64,000 nt of DNA from Caprella mutica. Taxonomy: Eukaryota; Arthropoda; Malacostraca; Amphipoda; Caprellidae. A model generated the notes under the pieces. That model searched no databases and had not been told where the DNA came from. It worked only from the letters and a program-made list of their open reading frames with translations. The stretch is taken from contig CANNZV010002470.1 in NCBI GenBank assembly GCA_947561585.1, positions 89,741-153,740 of the forward strand, in the 5' to 3' direction. The position numbers and the translations under genes were made by a program. Positions 23,837 to 33,674 of the stretch are shown here, one piece after another (position 1 is the stretch's first letter; each line of letters starts with the position of its first letter).

Positions 23837-24358
23837 TCACGAACACCCTCATACAAAACTAAACCTACTTATTTCAACATAAATCATGTTCATACATTTA
23901 CATATTCATATATGTACATACATAAATTTTAGAAATTCGTTGTTTCTCCACAATTACTATACTTTAATTGTTATGTTATGATGCGTTGTTTATTAATGGT
24001 CCCTTCCACTCACAAATTGTTATTATTATTCTATTCATTGGATCTATGATTACTGATTAGAAAACCGCAGACCATTTCAAATGATGTTCTTATTTATTTA
24101 TTATAATAAGTAACTTAAGTTGTTTGTTTGAGTCTTCTGACTTTTCTTGCAAAGAAAAAGAAAGCAGTTATGCTATATAAGTAGTTCAAAACAATAACAA
24201 TATCCAGACTGATCATTATTTCATACCGTTACCTAAATAAAATTACCCGAAAAACATTTGGTACCTAAAAGTACTTAAATACCTTATTAACATTAGATAT
24301 AGGACAATGCGAAAGTTAAGTTGATTCTTCTATTAAAAAATCGCAGAATGAGGGTTAA
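23837..24358. other. Gene-free AT-rich stretch
   Basis: Nothing recognisable: no long frame, no repeat array, no element ends. Confidence 0.4.
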
Positions 24359-24570
24359 AGGCTGCTTCACACATCACCGATATCCGTCCGGCACTTCCCC
24401 GGTCCGTCTCCATCACTCTCCTCTCAGTGATTCGGTGTCAGTGAAAAAATATATCGTTACTTTAATTTCAACGGACCTATTCATATAAATACTACCGGCT
24501 CTCCTCGGTGATAAAAAATCACTGACCGGTGACGTCCCGGACGGATCACGGTGATGTGTGAAGCAGCCGT
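24359..24570. mobile_element. Fold-back MITE, family 3 (copy a)
   Basis: Ends aaggctgcttcacacatca and gtgatgtgtgaagcagcc are inverted. The inner part is GC-rich against its surroundings (ccgatatccgtccggca, gtcccggacggatcacgg). It is closely similar along its length to 31300-31512, including the segment cagtgattcggtgtcagtg. Confidence 0.85.
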
Positions 24571-25289
24571 TCGTACGAATATTTATTATATAATTACTTA
24601 CGAATCGAATACTTGATCAATTCATTTTTACCAACTGTGATATCCTAAGTTATACACATTTAAATCATTTCTATTCATTTCAATTTGGAGTGGATGGGAC
24701 CTTTAAATGGCTAAATAATTTTCACTAATTTCTATAAACCATTTCCAGAACAAATAGAAATGGACATCTGAGCATAATAATTATAACAGGATATAAGCAG
24801 GACAAATACAATAATGTGTACTCATATTATCTGAATAATCTGAAATAGTAAGCATTATAATTATAATAAAAACTTGAGAATCTACATAAAGTTTTAAGAA
24901 TTTTTCCAAGCGCCATTTTCCAACAATCATTATTATAGAAAGAGTGTAAAAAAACTGGATTTTGTTTGATGGAAATAAAAGTGAATTAAATTTCAGATGA
25001 TTTAGGCAACATTTGGAACAGACTTTTTGGGCAGTTTTAGATGGTTTTAAACTTAAATTAACGTATAGTGGTATTTCTAAATTCCTTCATAAATAATTTA
25101 TATCCCATAGTTCAAGTGTGTATTATGGATACACATATTCTGATTAAACAAAAAAATATCAAAACCAAAATATAAATTTCATTTTTTAAATTATTAGTGT
25201 TAATATTTTTGTAGCCCGTAGTCATGATACTGCTAATTTCTGAATATTCCTCAAAGCGTGACAGACCACAGACAGACAGACAGACAGAA

Positions 25290-25329
<40 letters not shown>

Positions 25330-25645
25330 GAATAAAAATAAGGAAACTATTAATGGGGGATGCTAGATAGACTATTGTAGGTACTTTCCCGTTAAAAATA
25401 ACAGGTCATCATCAATACCAAATTTATTATCCGTTATTAGGACACTTTTAATGAATTCAATTAAAATTAAAGTTTCTGCATAGGTTAATTTATTTTATGG
25501 ATAAAATACATTCAAAAATTTAATTTATTTTAATTAATTAAAGTCAATATATCCCTGTTACATTCTTTATGTTTAATACCCGTAGAGAAAAAGCGGACAT
25601 CAAATAAATAAATAAACACACTACGGAAATTATTAGTATAGATAT
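24571..25645. other. Gene-free stretch with a GACA microsatellite
   Basis: At 25269-25329 there are about 15 copies of (gaca)n with one interruption. About 45 bp upstream lies cccgtagtcatgatactgc, also found at 4311, so this is probably the end of a dispersed retro- or DNA element. No gene. Confidence 0.55.
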
Positions 25646-25647
25646 AC

Positions 25648-26315
25648 AGGGTGTCCGACACTTTTGTTTCCGAACTTTAAGATAAGGCAGCGATCGTCGA
25701 AATAATCACTTTATATTCTATGAAGGTATGGTCTAAAATGCTTAATTAAAGAGTTACAAGATTAGAAAAGTGTCAGTACCATTTATTACTATTAGTTAAA
25801 CATTATTTTTTTAATGTTGCGATAAGAAACAAAACATTTTTAACAGTAATTATTTTATAAGCACAAGAAACATAATTATAAATTAGGTTACATGTTTACA
25901 AAATTTGTTCAAACTGCTGCTCATTTGTTGCGATGCAGGCGTTCAAACGTTTGTCCAATGATTGGCGGACGCGAGCAAAGACACCAGGAGTTTCACGAAT
26001 CCTTGCGGAGATTTCGAAAATCCTGCCGATCAGGTCTTGTTCGGATTGAATCGGTGTTTCATACACCAAACCTAATTTATGATTATAATTCTTGTGCTAT
26101 AATAATTACTGTTAAAAATGTTTTGTTTCTTATTGCAACATTAAAAAAATAATAGTGACTAATAATAGACTAATAAATGGTACAGACACTTTCCTAATCT
26201 TTTAACTCTTTAACTAAGCATTTTAGACCATACCTTCATAGAATATAAAGTGTTTATTTCGAAGATCGCTGCCTTATGCTAAAGTTTGGCAACAAAAGTG
26301 TCAGACACCCTGTAG
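25648..26315 (-). mobile_element. Mariner/Tc1-like element with long inverted arms and a transposase tail
   Basis: Arms of about 225 bp at 25648-25876 and 26085-26315 are near reverse complements, starting acagggtgtccgacactttt and ending aaaagtgtcagacaccctgt. Between them, on the minus strand, lies the C-terminal end of a transposase-like protein. The long arms and short inside mean this copy cannot be autonomous. Such cagggtgt ends and this C-terminal signature are familiar from insect DDE elements of the Tc1-mariner superfamily. Confidence 0.8.
25896..26083 (-). pseudogene. C-terminal fragment of a DDE transposase
   Basis: Reading from about 26083 to the stop at 25896, the minus strand gives an uninterrupted frame of about 60 residues with LVYETPIQSEQDLIGRI near its start, IRETPGVFARVRQSL in the middle and CIATNEQQFEQIL at the end. 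The pattern of V-Y-x-T-P, then a helix ending in R-x-T-P-G-V-F-x-R-V-R-x-S, then C-I-x-x-x-x-x-x-F-E is typical of the end of insect Tc1/mariner-like transposases, whose full length is about 340 residues. The catalytic domain is absent, so this is a remnant carried between inverted arms. Confidence 0.75.
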
Positions 26316-27240
26316 ATATATGAATAAATTGAATTAATGGTTTTTTTTTTGAAGAATTAACCTTTATATTTAAATTATAATCGAATTTAAAAAATAAATC
26401 ACACATATTTGAATCTCTCTCTCATCCACATTCACGAAACCATTAAAAATGAAAAAGTGTTTACATTTTTAAATAATAAAATTCATAACTCCTTTCAGAG
26501 TGATTGAAATCTAACGAAAACTTCCATTTCACTGAACAAGATCCAATATCAACAATTTTTGAACTTAATCTATTTTATGAGTTATAAAATGAGTTATGAA
26601 TCGAGATTATGAGTTCAAAAAACAGAAGAAAACCTTTTATTCTATTTTGTTAAAAAAACAGCAATGAAAGATCAGATAATCAGAATTTCGATTTGGCTGA
26701 CGAGCTACAGAGATTCAAACTTCCGAAAAATGAAATTCAAATTACTCAAAAGTAAGCTGATAAAATTTTAATTTTTATAATATAGGAAAAGATAGAAAAA
26801 CCTTTGCTCTAAAAACTGTTTCTAAGAAATTCTGATAATCAGAATCGTTATTATACACTTAGAGTGTTGAATAAAAGAATCAATGTTCGAAAACCAGTTC
26901 AAGTTTTTAAGAAATTTTAATTCTGATTAATTATACGTATTGACGTTTTTTATTCAGATATGGAATCAGAATCCAATAAATTACAATAAAATAATTAATT
27001 AAGACCAGAATCAAAAAAGGGTAGTTAGGAATCAGTTTAAGAGTTGAGTAAGTTGTGTAGCGTATTACTGCAGTTTTATGTATGCATGTACTTATTATTG
27101 GTAAGGACAATACTTCATTAATAATCTTGTCGCCGGAACAAAACATTCATTTCAAAATGTATGAAATTGGAATAAATAAATTATGATTTTTTAAAAAGAT
27201 ACGATTACTACCTTGTGTTGATTTTAATTTAATTTTTTTT
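26316..27240. other. Gene-free AT-rich stretch
   Basis: Nothing recognisable beyond short low-complexity runs. A 71-codon minus-strand frame at 26931-27146 has no motif and is probably chance. Confidence 0.4.
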
Positions 27241-27250
27241 TTTATTTCAG

Positions 27251-27296
27251 GTTTGTTCTGACAACTGTGATGGATGAAGTGAAAGAAACTGACTGA
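27251..27296 (+). CDS. Weak candidate 3'-terminal exon
   Basis: A pyrimidine tract (ttttttttttatttcag) makes a strong acceptor ending at 27250. In one phase the next bases read FVLTTVMDEVKETD and stop (TGA, 27294-27296). An attaaa about 75 bp further could serve for polyadenylation. It might be the last exon of the same plus-strand transcript as the pieces at 19941 and 23292, but phases cannot be reconciled by eye. Confidence 0.22.
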
Positions 27297-27299
27297 AGA

Positions 27300-29660
27300 A
27301 AATATATTAACTATATCGTTATCTTTGAATTTAACAGCCTAACCAATTCTATGTCCTGCTTCTCTCATATTAAAGATCATTCAATTCTGCATGTGAATTA
27401 AATTTCCCATTTCCTGTACCAGTTAACTAGTTTTTGTAATAGATATTTTAGAATAATGCACAATAGTTACATGGTTAATGGAAGTATTTCCTTTTAATCA
27501 TTATTTTATAAATATTAACGGTAATTTTTAATGAAATAGTTACATTTTTAGTGATAAAAATAACCATTTTTAATATGATTAGCTAAATTATTAAAATTAA
27601 TCATTTTATAATATTTTCTTTTTTGACCTCAATATTTATCATGAATTAAAGTGTATATTATTAATTGAAGTTAAATAACAATCCTTTAATGATGTTTATA
27701 GTCAGGGTGTTCAGTTTTAGATTACTTATTTTTCCCAGACACAACTTTATCTAGATTCTTCTTTTCTCAATCAACCACCTATATAGAATTATAGATGATA
27801 GGGTTTTAATGATTAGTATACGTTATTCCTATTATATTCACTAAACTGACCAAAGCACTGGTTACAGACACATGGGTCACGATCTCAGAAAGATCTCTCT
27901 TCCAATAATGGGCTTGAATTCCATCCCTTATGTATCTACAGTTTCTATGCAGTTGCATTTCGTAGACTAAACAAGGAAAAGGTATTACAGTAATTATTAC
28001 ACAATAAGATCTATAGCCATATTGGGGCTATATTCAATTATTTGAGGCTATTGTCCAATTTCTATTAGTATTTAGCTAAATTCATTTCTCCAATATATTT
28101 CTCATTTATTTAGACTAAGTCTTCTTCTCTGACACTTGTATTATACTTAATGGTTATCTCAGCAGTTTTCTTTAACAAAGGTATGCCCTAATGAGTTCCC
28201 ATTATTTAAGCTAGAGCAGGTAATAAAGAAAACTCACACGAAGTGTTAGTAAATCTGTAACATATGAAACTATTTCTATTAATTTCAGAGCTAGCTCTAA
28301 TCCCAGAGTGACCTCTCTTTCTTCCATTTAAAAATTGGAAAAGAAAATAGCTAGAACCTACCATAGATATGATTTGAGGATTTGATTTCTTTATATTGAT
28401 GAATAAGTTGTACTTTTAATTCATTTTGATCAAAATATGAATAATTAAGTTATCAATCATATCTTTCATTTTTGGGACAATCTGGAGACAGCCTATGAAT
28501 TATGGGATACAATTGGACATTATTGAACCAATATAAGTAAAACTATAGCAAATTTAGGTATATTTATTAAGGAAACATTAAAATGCATCGCACTGGAGCA
28601 CTGCGGCTATAAGGACCAATTACCTAAAATTAGTAATACTGAGAAATTTGTTCAATTTTTTTTTTGGTGAAATTAAAATCATGCAGTGACTCTTTCTAAT
28701 TATAGTTCAAATCTAAATTAGAAATTTAGAAGATTGTTCAACTGTGCAAACAATATAGTATTATGAGTACATAATATTGAATCATATTATCATGAATCAA
28801 CTAAAATTACTACGTTGAATTAAAGTCAATAGTTCAATGAATGAACATAGTTTCATTTTTTTCATTATCCGGGTAAGTTTTTACTACTTTTTTGCTTGCC
28901 TTAAGCAAATAATGGCTATAATAAACATATATGGTGTGCTATATAATGACTTTTATATAAATAAAATCTCTCTTGACTTGTTGCATCCTTACTTATACAA
29001 GGATTTTTTTTTTCACACAAAAATAGAATTAGCTGTAATTTCGCTAATGATTAATAACCCATCATAATTTCTTATTTAGAAATACTTTAAATTCGAACTA
29101 GTCACAGAAACTAATAATTTAGGTATACAAACCAATTCGAATATGCTGGATACAAGAATTATAATGAATAGGTTACTATCGTAATTTTTTTGTTTTGTTT
29201 TGGTAATGGGTACTCTTCAGAAATTATGATACAGTAGTATTTGACTGAACTGCTTTTAGAACCTATACTATCTCAAATCTTCGTGTTAGCTACCTAGGTA
29301 AGTCGAGATTAATTTGATTGCTCACTTTTCTCCTCTATATAATTTTTAATAAAGATGATCTATTTTAATTTTTTTCTGTTCTATAAAAGTGTTTATTTAA
29401 TTGAAAAGATAAATACTCAAGGGAATTTCAATGTTACCAAAAGATTTAAAAAATTTCCTTAAAATCCTAAAAAAAATTCAACATTGAGATTGTATTAATC
29501 TTCTTAATAATATGTATTTGTAATTAGTTTAATACTTTTTGTGAGCATGATGTATATTTTTAACCTCAAGAACCTCTCTAATCCATAATATTGTAATCTA
29601 TCTTAGACAGTAGACACCTTCCTTTACTTATTCACATGATTAGCATTGTACTTAGTCTAA
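27300..29660. other. Long gene-free AT-rich stretch
   Basis: I see no gene, array or element ends in 2.3 kb. Short frames (for example 28837-29067) are rich in F, I, Y, N and K, as expected from AT-rich non-coding DNA. Confidence 0.4.
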
Positions 29661-29661
29661 G

Positions 29662-30003
29662 CCCTAAGGGTACCTGCACACCAAAAGATTTAAAGCAAGA
29701 AAGATTGAATTGATTAACATGGATATGTACGGGAGTGCACACACTGGAAGCGAGCAAGAAAAAGAAAGAAAGACTGAAGAGTGAAAGATAGTTGAAGATG
29801 CTTTCTTTGAAGCGAGTTGAAGATGCTTTCTCTGAAGCGAGTTGAAGATGCTTTCTCTGAATCGAGTTGAAGATGGTAGGGTCAATCAATGCAATATTTC
29901 ACAAAGTGTCAGTGTGGTATCACTCTTTATGGCTTTCTTTCTCGCGTCACATCTTGCAATCCTTCTTGCTTTCTTTCTCTCTTTTAGTGTACAGGCACCC
30001 TAA
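29662..30003. mobile_element. Fold-back MITE, family 4, with an internal 25-bp repeat
   Basis: Inverted ends aagggtacctgcacacc and tagtgtacaggcaccctta-like sequence at 29984-30003, with gcaagaaagattg facing caatccttcttgc. Between 29813 and 29876 about three copies of a 25-bp unit (core gcgagttgaagatgctttc) are tandem. Two overlapping minus-strand open frames here are products of that repeat. Confidence 0.75.
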
Positions 30004-30500
30004 GAAAATTATCTGTAGACTATACCTTAACTTAAAAATGGTATGAGAGTAAGGTATTATCTCCCAGATCCATTATATATAGATAATTGATAAGTAATCA
30101 AATGAAAATCGCATTTTCTCTTTTAAAATTAACTTATTAGGATTGTTTTAATCTGATATTTAATTTATTATATAGCTGATTCCAGTCAAACTTTAACCAT
30201 GTTTGACAGAGTAATGAATTATTTAGAATCTATTTGTTCAATAAAAACAAGGTTAATAGGTTACGAGTGATGATGTATTATGAATCATTGAAACAAACAA
30301 ATTGGGTTTGAAGAAAAAACCTCCTATAGTTGCTCACATTTTTAATAAACTAGAAATAGATTTCATTTCAATTATCAATATTAATACGTCATTGTTGTGA
30401 CACCATTTTCTGAGAATATCTAATTTCTAACCTATAGCTATAGTATTGTAAAATACACTTCAGTATCTAATTTTAGCTCTACTTTATGGTATGAAATCAT
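30004..30500. other. Gene-free AT-rich stretch
   Basis: Nothing recognisable. Confidence 0.4.
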
Positions 30501-30502
30501 TT

Positions 30503-31032
30503 CCGGACAATTCGTCGCGGACAATTCGTTTTGGTCAACTCGTCGCGGACAATTCGTCAAGGTCAATTTTGTATTTTTTTTCTATACTTTTAAATATTTT
30601 TTTAGAAAATATTATATTAATTCAACACAATTTTTTGCACTCTTTTAAATTCTTAAAATTATATCCAGATATTTTGAATTGGTTTGATCTGAGGTTTTAA
30701 GGTTCGTATAAATTACATGTATTGTTGATACCAAGTCATGGTATTATATTATTTATTAAATGTTTATTAATTTATTTCAAATGTTTTATAATTTATTTCC
30801 AAATAATGAAAGAGTAGAAATTCATCAGAAATCATATTTGTACTGTAGATACCAAGTTTTGTACATATTGCATAATTCATTATTTAGATTTTTTGGAGAA
30901 AATGAATATTTGGCGAAATTCTTGGTGAAATGAAAGATGAGATTATTCAATAATATGAAATAGTTCGAAATGGTAACGAATTGTCTGCGACGAATTGTTC
31001 ATGACGAATTGTCTGCGACGAATTATCCTAGC
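30503..31032. mobile_element. Fold-back element with repeated ends, core type 1 (copy a)
   Basis: The left end has about four degenerate copies of a 14-bp unit (ggacaattcgtcgc, ggtcaactcgtcgc). The right end (30975-31030) has the same unit in reverse (gcgacgaattgt). The core (30700-30890) contains ttgttgataccaag and gtagataccaagttttgta. It aligns by eye, in reverse orientation, with the core of the element at 54325-54995, whose end repeats have a different sequence. Confidence 0.75.
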
Positions 31033-31299
31033 ACCATATGATATAGGTATGTTAATAAGTAAATCAGCATATTTCATCTTAGGGCGAATATGCTGGCAAA
31101 GTTTAAATTGATAGTTAGAAGCCAAATAGATTACTCGATGAAAATAACAATAAGTTCTGGCCTAACACTAGTATAGACACTAGAATGAATTGGCAGGGAA
31201 GATTAAGAAAGTATAAGAATTTAACTTTTAATTTAATGTCGACCTCTATTCCTCCTATTCTTATTGTTTATGATTGTTTATTAAACATATTAGCACCCT
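31033..31299. other. Short unique spacer
   Basis: Nothing recognisable between two mobile elements. Confidence 0.4.
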
Positions 31300-31512
31300 T
31301 TAAGGCTGCTTCACACATAACCGATATCCGTCCGGCACGTCACCGGTCCGTCTCCGTCACTCTCCTCTGCAGTGATTCGGTGTCAGTGAAAAAATATATC
31401 GTTACATTAATTTCAACGGACATATTCACACAGTACCGGCTCCTCTCAGTGATATAAAATCACTGACCGGTGACATCCCGGACGAATCACGGTGATGTGT
31501 GAAGCAGCCTTT
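31300..31512. mobile_element. Fold-back MITE, family 3 (copy b)
   Basis: Ends taaggctgcttcacacata and tgtgtgaagcagccttta. Internally it matches the copy at 24359-24570 with few differences (for example gcacgtcaccggtccg in place of gcacttccccggtccg). A 90-codon open frame crossing it is a shadow. Confidence 0.85.
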
Positions 31513-32920
31513 ATATTAATATTAGGTTACGTCTCAACAATCTTCACAATTTCATTCCTAATGATAATTGATAAAGGGCTTCATAGGTAAACAAAAAAAA
31601 ATGAACACACTACAGATTGGGTAATAAGAAAACGAAACTCACTTTTGAATCTGTTTTTCTCAAACTAGTAACGTCTTGACATTTTTAATAACGACATTGC
31701 GTTTGTCTACTTCTTTTACATCAAAAGCGATTGATTAAAAAATAATAATAATAAACATATTTCAATCAGATTATGTCAATCTTAAATTTTATTATGGATT
31801 TCCTGCTAAAGTATACTGGCAGCAAAGAAATACTAATAATTGCTTATGAATGCAATGACTCAAGAGCTTATTCAGAAACAGTTTGAGTTATGGGCAACAC
31901 TATTTTCCTTTCTATGACATGCGGAAAGGTCTTTTTCGAGGCAGGTGCTATTCATTTGCACGCTTCGGCATTTATATTTATATCTATAGCGGCATGTTAC
32001 AGCGCGTGCATAGATTTCTAATCAACATATAACTCCTAATCTTAAAACATTAAAGAATGTGAAAACGGTGTAATTCTAGGTATAATATATAGTTTTTTTT
32101 TTTGATAATATTCCCTTAAACTTCTCCAAATAAGAAGTTCGGTGGCATCACTAAGGTTAGAAATTAAAAGGTTATATTAATTAGGAATTCTATCGGGTAA
32201 GAATAATTTAAACACAAGGTAACCTTACTTTATTAAGGAAAGTAACTATTAATGAATGTGTTACCGGTTCTACCACAAAAATTATGATATCCAAATATCA
32301 AACGACGTACCATTACTTCAATTACTAGAGGGCCCCGTAAGCCAATTTGAAGATAGGGATAGGTCCTCGTCTAACGAAGGTTTAGGTAAGCTGGTTCGTT
32401 TTATTCTAAAGCGAATCAAGATAAAGTTTAATTGAATGTTTACCACCAGCTAGCTAATCACATCACTTATTTCACTTTTATAAGCTTTGAATTTTTAATG
32501 ATAAACACAATAGTTTCAAGAGTCTTTAAGTAATATGTACCTTAGTACTTTGAGCGGTCTCACTGTATAAAAATCAAGACCTAGTTTAGAGTGATCTGAC
32601 CGAATGGCCAAGATCGATTTGAAGATTACTACTTACAGTGCAGGTTTCTTAAAGTTCTACTTAGACTGTGTTTTTTAAAACACATACACTATATAGGTAG
32701 TTTTAGAAAAGCACAATAGTTAGATGGTAATCTGATGAGAGCTCGTTAGATACTCAGTAATTACTTACCCTACTGGTAAAGAAATTGGTCTTATATAAAA
32801 AATAAAATGATGTGAATGCCATCTGGTGGTATAAATTATTAAGGATAAGACTAATCATATATCTATATAAGTACTAATATTATTTGTATATGAAAACATT
32901 CTTAATATTTAGCAAGGATA
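31513..32920. other. Gene-free AT-rich stretch
   Basis: No gene or repeat array seen in 1.4 kb. Confidence 0.4.
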
Positions 32921-32921
32921 A

Positions 32922-33345
32922 CCCAAAATTAATGTTTACAATATATATACAATATACAATGTAACTACCCCAAGATTATAATTTTGAATTATTGTTTCTG
33001 CCGGATAAGTTTTCTAAGATATTGCTTTTAAGGTTACTAACTCGTTGATGGGCTATGGAGGTTACCAATGAGTGTATCGTAGGGCGAGCCGTCCCCCCGT
33101 TCCCCATGCCTGGTCTTTAAACAATCCTATAATGTGCAGCACAGCAAACTAGCGGTTGCAACTAACTACTTTACAACCATCTATGTTGAGAGTTCCAAAG
33201 TTCTTATTATTTGAAATTAAATTAATTAAACTCAAAACTATAAGCAAAGGGGAGGAGCCAACAGGGAGCAGAGCACTAACGATTTAGCTCCTCCTCTTTG
33301 CTGACCAATCAAAGAAGAGTTATCCTTAAAAACATTATCCGTAAG
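32922..33345. mobile_element. Probable fold-back relic with core type 2 (copy a)
   Basis: 33095-33180 contains ccatgcctggtc, aatgtgcagcaca and caaactagcggttgcaac in this order. In the same order, but reverse-complemented, related text is present at 63745-63835, 63240-63310 and, in the same direction, at 61490-61555. Outer limits are uncertain: caaggataac at 32922 and gttatcctta at 33318 may be the inverted ends. Confidence 0.5.
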
Positions 33346-33631
33346 AACATTATGTTTGCAGCACTGTATCGATGAAACTTATGCGGTAGAGACAATATTT
33401 CAAATACCTTATGCACTATTTACTTTGTTTTAAAATTATAAACGGTAGAACCACAACCATTTTTTTGCAAACCGAAAATACAGAAAAATAAAACGCAAAT
33501 CTATTAAGTTAATCCAACAACAATGCCACCTATCATTCAACATCTGTATTATAGTAAGTATCTAAATAACCAAATATCAGTATAATGAATTGATTTGTAT
33601 AAAATCCACAACAATAAATAACAGAACAATA

Positions 33632-33637
33632 TTTATT
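33632..33637 (-). terminator. Polyadenylation signal AATAAA
   Basis: On the minus strand AATAAA lies 38 bases beyond the stop codon of the giant repeat-protein gene and is followed by T/G-rich text (ttgttctgttatttattg), the usual arrangement for a cleavage site. Confidence 0.6.
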
Positions 33638-33674
33638 ACCTAAATATAAATGGAAAGAGGAATATATATCTAAC

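Noticed and set aside
25892..26152. 86-codon plus-strand frame inside the mariner-like element
   Set aside because: It is antisense to the transposase tail, which has a recognisable family pattern on the minus strand.
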